Below are positions 8,570-17,743 of a stretch of DNA of 64,000 bases, piece by piece. The position numbers and the translations under genes are program-made. This stretch comes from Bog-1198 sp963727045. Lineage in GTDB: Bacteria; Pseudomonadota; Gammaproteobacteria; Steroidobacterales; Steroidobacteraceae. The notes under the pieces are model-generated. The model searched no databases, had not been told where the DNA came from, and saw only the letters and a list, made by a program, of their open reading frames with translations. Positions within the stretch are counted from its first letter, which is position 1. Every line of letters starts with the position of its first letter. Location of the stretch: NCBI GenBank assembly GCA_963727045.1, contig CAVSES010000001.1, positions 620,001-684,000 on the forward strand, written 5' to 3'.

Positions 8570-10240
8570 ATGACAGAAAGTTTTGCGGAACTGTTCGAAC
8601 AGAGCATCGCGAGCCAGCGCATTCGCCCTGGCACCATCCTCAATGGATTGATCGTCGAAGTAGGCCAGGACTACGTCATCGTCAACGTCGGATTGAAATC
8701 CGAGGCGGTAATTCCCTCCGACCAATTCAAGAACGAAAAAGGTGAAATCGAAGTCGTCGTCGGCGAGACCGTCGAAGTCGCCTTGGACAGCGTCGAGGAC
8801 GGTTCGGGAGAAACGCGTCTTTCGCGCGAGAAGGCCAAGCGCGCCAGAACGTGGACGCGCCTCGAAACAGCCTTCGAGAAACAGGAAGTGGTCATCGGCA
8901 TCATCACCGGGCGGGTCAAAGGCGGGTTTACCGTCGAAATCGACAACGTCCGCGCGTTCCTGCCGGGTTCGTTGGTCGATGTGCGACCGGTGCGCGATCC
9001 CTCCTACCTGGAGAACAAGCCGCTCGAGTTCAAGGTGATCAAGCTTGATCAGAAGCGCAACAACGTTGTCGTATCGCGCCGCGCGGTCGTCGAACAGGAA
9101 TACAGCGCCGAGCGTTCCGCACTGCTCGACAATCTGCAGGAAGGCGCGGCGGTCAAAGGCGTGGTGAAGAATCTGACCGATTACGGCGCCTTCGTCGACC
9201 TGGGCGGCATCGATGGACTGCTGCACATCACCGACATGGCATGGAAGCGCGTCAAGCACCCTTCCGAAGTCGTCAAGGTCGGAGAAGAAATCGATGTGCG
9301 GATCCTCAAGTTCGATCGCGAACGCCAGCGCGTGTCCCTGGGACTCAAGCAGCTGGGTGCGGATCCCTGGCAGAACATCGCGCGGCGATATCCGGCGAAC
9401 ACCCGCCTGTTCGGCAAGGTCACCAACATCGCCGATTACGGCTGTTTCGTCGAGATCGAGGAGGGCGTCGAGGGGCTGGTGCACGTCTCCGAAATGGATT
9501 GGACGAACAAGAATGTGAATCCCGCCAAGGTCGTGCACGTCGGCCAGGAAGTCGAAGTCATGGTGCTCGACATCGACGAGGAACGCCGGCGCATCAGTCT
9601 CGGCGTGAAGCAATGCAAGACCAATCCCTGGAAGGAGTTCGCCGAGAACTACAACCGCGGGGACAAGGTCAGCGGACAGATCAAATCGATCACGGATTTC
9701 GGCATTTTCATCGGGCTTGCCGGCGGCATCGACGGCCTGGTTCATTTGTCGGACATCTCATGGGACATGCCCGGCGAGGAAGCGGTGCGCAGCTATCAAA
9801 AGGCGCAGCAGGTCGATGCCATGGTGTTGTCGATCGACCCCGAGCGCGAGCGGATCAGCCTCGGGATCAAGCAGCTCGCGAAAGACCCGTTCTCGGCGTA
9901 CATCGCGGAGCATCCGAAGGGCAGCATCGTCACCGGCGTTGTGAGGGAGGTGGATGCCAAAGGCGCGATCATCGATCTGGGCAATGGGGTCGACGGTCAG
10001 TTGCGCGCTTCGGAGCTGTCGCGTGACCGGGTGGAAGATGCGCGCCTGCTCCTCAAGGTGGGCGAGGAAGTGGAAGCCAAATTCACCGGCGTGGATCGCA
10101 AGGGCCGCAGCATCTCGCTGTCGATCAAGGCGAAGGACATCCACGAGGAACAGGAGGCCATGCAGAATTACCGCACGGATTCCCCGACCGGAACGAGCCT
10201 GGGAGATCTTCTCAAAGAACAGATCTCCGGTCAGGATTGA
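8570..10240 (+). CDS. rpsA: 30S ribosomal protein S1
   Basis: The 556-residue mRNA-binding protein of the small ribosomal subunit, needed to recruit most mRNAs. Six S1 OB-fold repeats are seen. The first two diverge and bind the ribosome; repeats 3-6 contain the regular pattern of YGAFVDLGGIDGLLH or YGCFVEIEEGVEGLVH followed by DxERxRISLGxKQ. The length equals that of E. coli S1 (557). The start ATG follows an AGAGAG ribosome site. A GC-rich hairpin follows the stop, before ihfB. Confidence 0.98.
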   Translation: MTESFAELFEQSIASQRIRPGTILNGLIVEVGQDYVIVNVGLKSEAVIPSDQFKNEKGEIEVVVGETVEVALDSVEDGSGETRLSREKAKRARTWTRLETAFEKQEVVIGIITGRVKGGFTVEIDNVRAFLPGSLVDVRPVRDPSYLENKPLEFKVIKLDQKRNNVVVSRRAVVEQEYSAERSALLDNLQEGAAVKGVVKNLTDYGAFVDLGGIDGLLHITDMAWKRVKHPSEVVKVGEEIDVRILKFDRERQRVSLGLKQLGADPWQNIARRYPANTRLFGKVTNIADYGCFVEIEEGVEGLVHVSEMDWTNKNVNPAKVVHVGQEVEVMVLDIDEERRRISLGVKQCKTNPWKEFAENYNRGDKVSGQIKSITDFGIFIGLAGGIDGLVHLSDISWDMPGEEAVRSYQKAQQVDAMVLSIDPERERISLGIKQLAKDPFSAYIAEHPKGSIVTGVVREVDAKGAIIDLGNGVDGQLRASELSRDRVEDARLLLKVGEEVEAKFTGVDRKGRSISLSIKAKDIHEEQEAMQNYRTDSPTGTSLGDLLKEQISGQD

Positions 10241-10249
10241 GCAAAGGCT

Positions 10250-10276
10250 TGGCGCGGCGGGCAGACTGCCGCGCCA
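10250..10276 (+). terminator. GC-rich hairpin after rpsA
   Basis: A 9-bp stem (TGGCGCGGC / GCCGCGCCA) with a 9-nt loop begins 10 bp after the rpsA stop and is followed by a weak pyrimidine tract. It looks like a rho-independent terminator or partial attenuator that would lower read-through into ihfB. The poor U-run limits confidence. Confidence 0.5.
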
Positions 10277-10315
10277 TCCCTCTTCAGTATGTCTAGTGAT
10301 GCCCACGGATCGATA

Positions 10316-10618
10316 ATGACGAAATCGGAACTCATTGAGATCATTTCGGCGAAACAGAAGCACTTGCCGGCGAAGGATGTCGAACTCGCGGTCAAGCAGC
10401 TCCTGGAAATCATGAGCGATGCGCTTGCCACCGGCGAGCGGATCGAGATACGCGGTTTCGGCAGCTTCTCCCTGCATTTCCGGCCGCCGCGGCAGGGCCG
10501 CAATCCAAAGACCGGCGAGGCGGTCGCCCTGGCCGGCAAGCACGTGCCGCACTTCAAGCCGGGTAAGGACCTGCGCGAAAGGGTCAACGATGGTGCGGAT
10601 CAGCCGATCCGCGATTGA
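10316..10618 (+). CDS. ihfB: Integration host factor beta subunit
   Basis: A 100-residue HU/IHF-fold DNA-bending protein that dimerises with IhfA (encoded at 58160). MTKSELIEII is the standard start, chosen over an ATG 27 nt upstream. The beta arm carries the conserved GRNPKTGE motif, and RGFGSFSLHFR forms the saddle. It is placed after rpsA as in most gammaproteobacteria. IHF is relevant to this window because the sigma-54-type promoter at glnK would be an IHF-assisted class. Confidence 0.97.
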   Translation: MTKSELIEIISAKQKHLPAKDVELAVKQLLEIMSDALATGERIEIRGFGSFSLHFRPPRQGRNPKTGEAVALAGKHVPHFKPGKDLRERVNDGADQPIRD

Positions 10619-10677
10619 CTTGAGCGCGTTCAAGGCGCCTTGGGCCAGGAGCCTGTCCGAGTAATCATGGGCTCCTC

Positions 10678-11820
10678 GTGACCGACCTACCGCTCCTGAG
10701 TTGGGTTTTGGTGGTTGCGGCGCTGGTCCTCGGGATTCTTGCCGGGCACTTCGGCTGGGGCAAACGCTGGCCGGCCGCTCTCAGCAAGCTGCATCCCGAT
10801 TACCTGACCGGCCTCGACTATCTCGTCACCGAGCAGCCCGACCGGGCGCTCGACATGTTCCTGAAGCTCATGGATGCGAACGCCGACACGATCGAGACGC
10901 ATTTCGCGCTGGGATCTCTTTATCGGCGGCGGGGCGAGGTGGAACGGGCCATCCGCATCCATCAGAATCTATTGGCGCGCGACGCGCTGGCACCGGAGCA
11001 CCGCGAACAAGCGCTGCTCGCGCTTGCGCAGGATTATTTGCGCGCGGGCCTGCTCGACCGCGCGGAAGGTCTCTTCCAGCAGGTGAGCGAGGTGCCGCGA
11101 TTGCGCGTCAGCGCGCTCGATGCACTGCGTTCGGTCTACGAACGGCAGCACGATTGGCAACAGGCGCTCACCGTCTACCGGCAGCTCGCGCGCGCCAAGG
11201 CGGCCCCGCCGCCCGCGGTTGCTGCCCACTATTTGTGCGAGCTCGCAACGCTTGCGATCGAGCGGGATGATTCGGCGGGGGCGAGGCAACTGCTGCGTGA
11301 GGCGCGCGCGGAAGCGCAGCCCTTTCCACGCGCGGCGGTGCTGCGCGCGCAGATCGCGGAGCGCGACTCGCAGCCGAAGCTCGCCGTGCGGCTTCTGCGG
11401 CACGCGCTCACCGAGTCGCCGGATCTGCTTCAAGATGAACTGCCGCATCTGCTCAAATGGGTCGAGCCGCAGGCGCGCGATGGGGTGCTGGCCGAACTCG
11501 TGGCACAGGCCGAGTCTCGCGATTTCAACGAATTGAAGCGCCTGGTATTCGCCGCGATCGCAGCGGGATTGGCCGGCGCCTCGCCGCTTCGCGCGCCGAT
11601 CGAAAGGGTTTTCTCGCAGGACGACACGCTGCAGGCCGTATGGCAGGCGGGTCCGGCGCAATTCGAACGCATGGCGCAGGAGATCGGAGCGTTGCTCGCG
11701 CATGCGGAGAAGTATCGATGCAATGAATGCGGGTTTTCAGGGCGGAGCTTTTACTGGCATTGTCCGGCCTGTCATTCCTGGGATAGCTTCGAGGCATATG
11801 CCGTGGTGAAACTTCGGTGA
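10678..11820 (+). CDS. lapB: Lipopolysaccharide assembly protein B (TPR, rubredoxin-like)
   Basis: A 380-residue YciM/LapB protein that helps FtsH control LpxC turnover and so lipopolysaccharide synthesis. It starts at GTG; a single N-terminal membrane anchor covers about residues 5-24. Tandem TPR helices fill the cytoplasmic part, beginning with DYLVTEQPDRALDMFLKL. The C-terminal zinc ribbon CNECGFSGRSFYWHCPAC (from residue 348) is diagnostic. The partner gene lapA (yciS), normally between ihfB and lapB, is missing: only 59 bp separate them. Confidence 0.93.
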   Translation: MTDLPLLSWVLVVAALVLGILAGHFGWGKRWPAALSKLHPDYLTGLDYLVTEQPDRALDMFLKLMDANADTIETHFALGSLYRRRGEVERAIRIHQNLLARDALAPEHREQALLALAQDYLRAGLLDRAEGLFQQVSEVPRLRVSALDALRSVYERQHDWQQALTVYRQLARAKAAPPPAVAAHYLCELATLAIERDDSAGARQLLREARAEAQPFPRAAVLRAQIAERDSQPKLAVRLLRHALTESPDLLQDELPHLLKWVEPQARDGVLAELVAQAESRDFNELKRLVFAAIAAGLAGASPLRAPIERVFSQDDTLQAVWQAGPAQFERMAQEIGALLAHAEKYRCNECGFSGRSFYWHCPACHSWDSFEAYAVVKLR

Positions 11821-11887
11821 GCAGATTCTTTCCCCGTGTGAGATTTGTCCGACGGCATGTGCGGGTGAAATCCGTTATGATTTCGCA

Positions 11888-12775
11888 ATGCCACACAAAC
11901 CCGTAAGAACCGCCGTATTTCCCGTCGCCGGGCGCGGCACCCGCTTCCTTCCGGTCACCAAGGCCAGTCCGAAGGAGATGCTGCCCATCGTCGACAAGCC
12001 GCTGATCCAATACGCGGTAGATGAAGCTCTTTCCGCCGGCGCGGACACGCTGGTGTTCATCACCGGCAGTTCCAAGCGCGCCATCGAAGATCACTTCGAC
12101 ACGAATCCCGAGCTCGAGGCGGTCCTTCAAGCGCAGGGCAAGCAGGAATTGTTGGATACATTGCGCGGCATTCTGCCGAGCTGGGCGTCGTGCGTGTACA
12201 TCCGCCAGCCTGCGCCATTGGGTCTCGGCCACGCGGTGCTTTGCGCCCGACCCGTGGTGGGCGATGCTCCCTTCATGGTGCATCTCGCGGATGATTTGAT
12301 CGACGCCGCGGTGCCGTGCCTCAAGCAGATGGTCGACGTATTCGAAACCTACGGGGCGAGCGTGCTCGGCGTTCAAAACGTGCCCAGACAGGACACGGAC
12401 AAATACGGCATCGTGACGCTCGAGCGGAAGATCGCGCCGCGCATCGGTCTCATGTCCCATATCGTGGAAAAGCCCAAGCCGGACAAGGCGGCGTCCACGC
12501 TCGCGGTGGTCGGCCGCTATGTGCTGACCGCGTCCTTGTTCGATGATCTCGCGAAGATCGGCAAGGGAGCCGGCGGGGAGATTCAACTGACCGACGGAAT
12601 TGCCCGGCTGATGCAGCGCGAACCGGTGTATGCCTTTGAATTCGAAGGCAAGCGTTACGACTGCGGAAGCAAGCTCGGATATCTGCAGGCCACCGTGGAA
12701 TATGGCCTGAAGCATCCGAGCCTGGGCGGTGATTTCGCCACCTACCTGCGCGAGCTGGTTCCGAAACTGTCCTAG
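11888..12775 (+). CDS. galU: UTP-glucose-1-phosphate uridylyltransferase
   Basis: A 295-residue nucleotidyltransferase that makes UDP-glucose for cell-envelope polysaccharides and trehalose or osmoprotectant routes. GRGTRFLPVTKASPKEMLP is the sugar-nucleotide binding signature, with VDKPLIQYAVDEA and FVGKRYDCGSK-like FEGKRYDCGSKLGY further on. Length is normal. It stands alone after lapB with a 67-bp gap that may hold its own promoter, and converges with the RNA helicase gene, 12 bp apart. Confidence 0.96.
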   Translation: MPHKPVRTAVFPVAGRGTRFLPVTKASPKEMLPIVDKPLIQYAVDEALSAGADTLVFITGSSKRAIEDHFDTNPELEAVLQAQGKQELLDTLRGILPSWASCVYIRQPAPLGLGHAVLCARPVVGDAPFMVHLADDLIDAAVPCLKQMVDVFETYGASVLGVQNVPRQDTDKYGIVTLERKIAPRIGLMSHIVEKPKPDKAASTLAVVGRYVLTASLFDDLAKIGKGAGGEIQLTDGIARLMQREPVYAFEFEGKRYDCGSKLGYLQATVEYGLKHPSLGGDFATYLRELVPKLS

Positions 12776-12787
12776 GTACGACGGCTG

Positions 12788-14117
12788 CTAGCGAAATCGT
12801 CCTCGCTGCTGCCCGAAGCTGCGAGTGGCGGTACCGCCGCCCGCGGGAGCGCGCCGCGAGTCGCGGCCTCCGTGCGGATTGCCTGACCGGGCCTGCCCCT
12901 GCGGACGATTGCCCGGCCGATTGCCGGCAAAGCGCTCACCGGGGGCACGTTCGCCGCGGGACGCCGGCGGTGCGGTCGACTCGACAATCTTGAAAACCGG
13001 AGTGGGCACAGTCGGGATACTGCGGCGGAGCACCCGCTCGATGTCGCGCAGCAATCCCGATTCATCGCTCGAGACCAAGGAGATGGCCTCCCCGGCGGCT
13101 CCCGCCCGGCCGGTGCGGCCGATACGATGGACATAGTCCTCGGGCACATTGGGCAGTTCATAGTTGACGACCTGCGGCAGCTCCTTGATGTCGAGTCCGC
13201 GCGCGGCAACTTCAGTCGCGACCAACGCGGTGATGTGACCGCCCTTGAACATATCGAGCGCCTTCACTCGCGCCGCCTGGCTCTTGTTGCCGTGAATGGC
13301 CGCGGCGTTGATGCCCGCGCCTTCCAGCTGCTGAGTCAGGCGATTCGCGCCATGCTTGGTGCGCGTGAAGATCAGTACCTGGCGCCATTGGCCTTCCTGG
13401 ATCAGATGCACCAGCAAATGGCGTTTCTGTTCCTTTTGAACGCGGTACGCGCGCTGCTCGACCAACTCGATCGGTGCGTTGCGCGGCGCGACCTGGATCG
13501 ACAGAGGGATCGTGCAGCAGCCGTTCCGCCAATCCGCGGATGTCGTCGGAGTAGGTGGCGGAGAACAACAGGTTTTGCCGCTTCTGGGGCAGCAATTTGA
13601 TGATCTTGCGTATGTCGTTGATGAAGCCCATGTCGAGCATGCGGTCGGCTTCGTCGAGTACGAGCACCTGCACCCGGGATAGGTCCGCCACGCGTTGCTG
13701 GGCCAGATCGAGCAGTCGGCCGGGGGTCGCGACCAAAATATCGCAGCCGCTGCGCAGAGCGCTGATTTGCGGGTTGATGCTCACGCCGCCGAACACCTGG
13801 TAGGTGCGCAGCTGCATGTACTTGCCATAGTCGCGCGCGCTCTGAGCCACTTGCGCGGCAAGCTCCCGGGTGGGCGTCAGCACCAGCGCACGGGGCGCGC
13901 GGCTCGTGCCATGCGCTTGATCGGCTGCGAGGCGCTGCAGGATCGGCAGCACGAAACCGGCGGTCTTGCCGGTGCCGGTCTGGGCGCCAGCGAGGACATC
14001 GCGGCCGGAAAGCACCGCGGGAATGGCCTGAATTTGAATGGCGGAAGGCGAGTCGTAGCCCTTATCGGCGACAGCACGCAGCAATTCGGGCAACAGCCCG
14101 AGATCGGAAAATGACAT
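12788..14117 (-). pseudogene. DEAD-box RNA helicase (RhlE-like), one frameshift
   Basis: An ATP-dependent RNA helicase split into two frames. The first frame holds the Q motif, AQTGTGKT, PTRELAAQV, GGVSINPQ, TPGRLLDL, DEADRML and SAT. The second frame holds IFTRTKHGANRL, ATEVAARGLDI and HRIGRTGRAG, then a basic Gly/Arg/Asn tail typical of RhlE. The shift lies near 13505, where removing one base (GATCCC-T-CTGTCG on the minus strand) joins LLHDP to LSIQVAPRN in normal order. The total of 1330 nt becomes 443 codons after removal, a normal RhlE length. The next two genes carry similar single-base insertions, so a sequence error is more likely than gene decay. If intact, it would unwind structured RNA in ribosome assembly or the degradosome. 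Confidence 0.85.
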
Positions 14118-14311
14118 TAAAGAATCCTTAAAGATTTGTAGACTCGCACGACAGAAGCAATCGCTTCCGCAGCGGTCAGCAGCGAGGGAGGTAAATTAGG
14201 CGAAGTGCGTCAAGGACGGACCGCGAGCTTATGGTGGCACTGACCGAGCACCGACCCATGTAAGCTGCGCGCACTGTACAGGATCGGGGCTGCCGCGTCC
14301 AGGCGAGGCCC

Positions 14312-15563
14312 ATGGAGCATAGGACCGTCATGCACCCAGCATCGCTTTCTCCGCAATCCCGGCAGGTCGTCTGGCTGCTGGCGGCCGCGGTATTCATCAA
14401 CTATTTCGACCGCGGTAACCTCGCCACCGCGGCCCCGCTCCTGCAAGCGGACCTCAAGCTCTCCAATGCCGAGCTCGGCATCCTTTTTTCGGCCTTTTTC
14501 TGGTCATATGCGCCGCTGCAGCCCGTGGCCGGCTGGCTCGCGCAACGCTTCGACGTGCGCTACGTACTCGGCGGCGGCCTCGCCTTGTGGGCTGTCGCGA
14601 CCATGCTCACGGGTTTGGCGTCAAGTTTTACGGTGATCCTCGTGTTGCGCATCCTCCTCGGCATCGGCGAGAGCGTCTCAGTACCCCTGCAACGCGAAAT
14701 TTCTCGCTCAGCGCGCCGCGGCGCACGAACGCGGCCGCGCAAACGGACTGATCGCCGTGGGTCAGTCGCTCGGACCCACATGCGGCACGCTGGTTGGAGG
14801 GCTCTTAATGGCTCACGCGGGCTGGCGTCCGACTTTCGTTCTGTTCGGTCTGATGTCGCTCGCGTGGTTGATCCCTTGGCGTTCCGCGACGCGCGGCGGC
14901 GAGACCGCCGGATCCCGCGCCGGGAATCACCCCATCAGTTATCGCGTGCTGCTCAAGGAGAGATCCCTGTGGGGCACCAGCCTCGGCCACTTCTGCGGGA
15001 ATTATGCCTATTATTTCATGTTGACCTGGTTGCCCTTGCTTCTCGTCAGGACGTACGGATTCACGATGGAGCACATGGCCGCAATCGGGGCCGGCGTCTA
15101 TGCGCTGCAGGCGCTGAGCGCGCCCGCGACCGGCTGGCTGTGCGATGGACTGATTTACCGCGGATCATCGCCCAACCGCGTTTTAAAGGCGGCGATCATT
15201 CTGGGATTGTGCGGAGTAGCGGCTTCGATGGCGCTGTGCGCGCTCGCCGGAGCCACGCTTTGCATGGTGCTGCTGCTGTTCGCCGGCGTGTTCTTCGGCG
15301 TGCAGAGCGCGCCGTTGGGTTCGATCACGCAGACGCTCGGAGGACCGCGCGCGGCGGGTCAGTGGATGGGCATTCAGAATCTCTGCGCCAACATGGCGGG
15401 CGTGCTGGCGCCCCTCATCACCGGATTCGTCGTCGGCCGGGACGGAAACTTTAATTGGGCGTTCGGCATTTCCGCGGCAATCACTCTCGCGGGCGTGTTC
15501 GCCTATGCGGTCCTGATCCGGCGAGTCGAGCCGGTGGCATGGCCGCGGTCGGATCGACAGTAG
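14312..15563 (+). pseudogene. MFS transporter (ACS-type), one frameshift
   Basis: A 12-helix major facilitator of the anion:cation symporter kind, which exchange organic anions such as sugar acids or short carboxylates. The first frame has INYFDRGNLATAAP, the ACS signature after helix 1, and ends after GIGESVS. The second frame resumes at YPCNAKFLAQRAAAHERGRANG, the conserved loop (SYPC) after helix 4, and runs to the stop. Deleting one base near 14680 restores 416 residues, a normal length. The start may be 14312 or the ATG at 14330. It lies 11 bp before the PLP enzyme gene and probably leads that operon. Because its neighbours have the same kind of lesion, the break is likely a sequencing or assembly artefact. 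Confidence 0.82.
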
Positions 15564-15574
15564 TATCATGATGC

Positions 15575-16872
15575 ATGCCTGCACCGCGACCGCCCGGATT
15601 CGACACGCTAAGTTTGCACGCCGGGCATCATCCCGATGCGGAGACCGGCGCCCGTGCCGTGCCCATTCATCAAACGACCTCCTACGTCTTTGAGAACACC
15701 GACCGTGCCGCCTCGCTCTTCAATCTGGAGAGCCCGGGCCATGTTTACAGCCGAATTTCGAACCCGACGGTCGCCGTTCTCGAAGAGCGGCTGGCCGCGC
15801 TCGAAGGCGGCGTGGGCGCGGTTTGCACGGCAAGTGGAATGGCGGCGATGCACGTCGGCATCGCGACGCTGCTCGGAGCCGGGGATCACATCGTCGCGTC
15901 CGCTTCGCTGTACGGCGGAACAATGAATCTTCTTTCGCACACGCTGCCTCGCTTCGGCATCACGACCACGTTCGTGAAAGCCCCGCGACATCGATGGTTT
16001 TCGAGCGGCCTGTCAGGCGAATACGCGCCTCGTCATCGGCGAAACCATCGGCAATCCGGGGCTCGAAGTATTCGACATACCGGCGGTCGCCGAGATCGCG
16101 CATGAGGCGGGGGTTCCACTGCTGATCGATAGCACGTTCGCCACTCCCTATCTGTGCCGCCCCCTGGAATTCGGCGCGGACCTCGTCATGCACTCGCTCA
16201 CCAAGTGGATCGGCGGCCACGGCATTGCAATTGGAGGCGCCTTGGTCGATGGCGGCCGCTTCGATTGGGTGCGGTCCGGCAAATATCCGACGCTGACGCG
16301 AGCCCGTCGCCGGCTATCAGGGAATCATCTTCACGGAGCAGTTCGGGCCGGCCGCGTTCGTCATGCGCGCCCGCACGGAAGGGCTGCGCCAATTCGGCGC
16401 ATGCCTCTCGCCCATGAATGCATTCCATCTCTTGCAAGGGATCGAGACTTTGAGCCTTCGAGTCCAACGCCATATGGAAAATACGGCGGCCGTTCTCGAA
16501 TTTCTGCAGGGCAATGCCGGCATCGCCTGGGTTTTGCACCCGAGCCTGCCGGATCATCCGGACCACGAGCTGGCACGCCGCCTGCTGCCGCGCGGGTGCG
16601 GCGCGATCATCAGTTTCGGAATCAAGGGCGGGCGCGCGGCCGGGGCAAAGTTCATCGAAGCGCTGCGCCTCGTCAGCCATCTGGCGAATGTCGGAGACGC
16701 AAAGACGCTGGTCATCCATCCCGCCAGCACGACGCATCAGCAGATGAGCTCCGCGCAGCTTGCCGCCGCCGGCATCGGCGAGGACATGGTGCGCCTGTCG
16801 GTGGGAATCGAGTCGGTCGACGATGTCATCGGCGATCTGGCTCAGGCGTTGCGCGCGGCGACGAAGGGTTGA
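15575..16872 (+). pseudogene. O-acetylhomoserine sulfhydrylase-like PLP enzyme, two frameshifts
   Basis: A Cys/Met-metabolism PLP enzyme closest in pattern to O-acetylhomoserine (thiol)-lyase or methionine gamma-lyase, which handle homocysteine, methanethiol or sulfide. Three consecutive frame segments read through TLSLHAGHHPDAETGA, SRISNPTVAVLEERLAALEGG and SGMAAMHV, then GETIGNPGLEVFDIPAVAEIA, DSTFATPYLCRPLEFGAD and the PLP lysine in HSLTKWIGGHG, then YQGIIFTEQFGP and HPASTTHQQ. Removing one A near 15977 (VKPRDIDGF) and one C near 16299 (YPTLTEPVAGYQG) gives 431 residues, the family length. Both lesions are single-base insertions. The alpha/beta hydrolase gene follows after 11 bp. If the insertions are errors, the enzyme is complete. 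Confidence 0.83.
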
Positions 16873-16883
16873 GGGCATCGCAA

Positions 16884-17696
16884 GTGCTGTTGAGCATCGA
16901 CGGGCACCCGGTTCATGGCGCCACCGGTGGACGGAACCACGAGCCGGGCCGGCCGCTGGCGCTGTTCGTGCACGGCGCCGGGCTCGATCATACGGTGTGG
17001 GGATCGCAGAGCCGCTGGCTGGCCTTCCACGGGTGGAACGTTCTCGCACTTGATTTGCCGGGCCACGGCCGCTCCGGCGGGCTGCCGCTTCCGAACATCC
17101 ACGCCATGGCGAACTGGGTCGCATCGGTGATCGCCGCGGCGAATTCACCCGCCGCCGCCGTGATCGGCCACTCGATGGGTGCATTGATAGCACTTGAAAC
17201 TGCATCGCGGTTTCCTGAGCAGGTCGCGAGCCTGGTGCTGATCGGTGCGGCGGCGGCGATGCCCGTTCATCCGGATCTGCTCGCAGCCGCGGCCGCCAAC
17301 GACCATGCGGCCATCGACATGGTGAATATATGGGGCTACGGCTATGCCGCGGGGCTCGGCGGCAGCCCTTCGCCCGGCGTGTGGATGGTCGGCGCCGGAG
17401 AGCGCGTGCTCGAGCATGCAAAACCCGGCGTGTTGCACAACGATCTGGCCGCGTGCGGGGGTTATCGGGATGGGTTGGAGGCGGCGGGCCGCGTCGCTGC
17501 GCCGACAGTTTTGATTTGCGGCGAGCGCGATCAGATGACCCCGTTCAAGAACGGCCGCGCCCTGGCGAAGGCCCTTCCCGGAGCCTCCATCGTGACGTTG
17601 GCCGGGGCGGGGCACATGCTCATGGCGGAGCGACCTCTCGATGTTCAGAACGCCATCGCCACTCATCTGGCGGTGCACCGGTCGCGGGTCGCCTGA
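16884..17696 (+). CDS. Alpha/beta hydrolase
   Basis: A 270-residue alpha/beta-fold hydrolase. It starts at GTG with a GAGG ribosome site 10 nt upstream; the reading frame extends upstream only inside the PLP gene. Motifs: LFVHGAGLDHTVW (oxyanion loop), nucleophile Ser in GHSMGALIAL, acid in GERDQMTPF and His in GAGHMLMAERP. The substrate cannot be read from the sequence; esterase, lactonase or C-C hydrolase roles are all possible. Its position between a sulfhydrylase-like enzyme and a DmdA-like protein suggests a thioester or acylated sulfur amino-acid substrate, which is inference only. Confidence 0.85.
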   Translation: MLLSIDGHPVHGATGGRNHEPGRPLALFVHGAGLDHTVWGSQSRWLAFHGWNVLALDLPGHGRSGGLPLPNIHAMANWVASVIAAANSPAAAVIGHSMGALIALETASRFPEQVASLVLIGAAAAMPVHPDLLAAAAANDHAAIDMVNIWGYGYAAGLGGSPSPGVWMVGAGERVLEHAKPGVLHNDLAACGGYRDGLEAAGRVAAPTVLICGERDQMTPFKNGRALAKALPGASIVTLAGAGHMLMAERPLDVQNAIATHLAVHRSRVA

Positions 17697-17743
17697 GACG
17701 GCCCGAGCGATAGTGCTTCAGCATTTCAGGAGGAATCAAAGTC

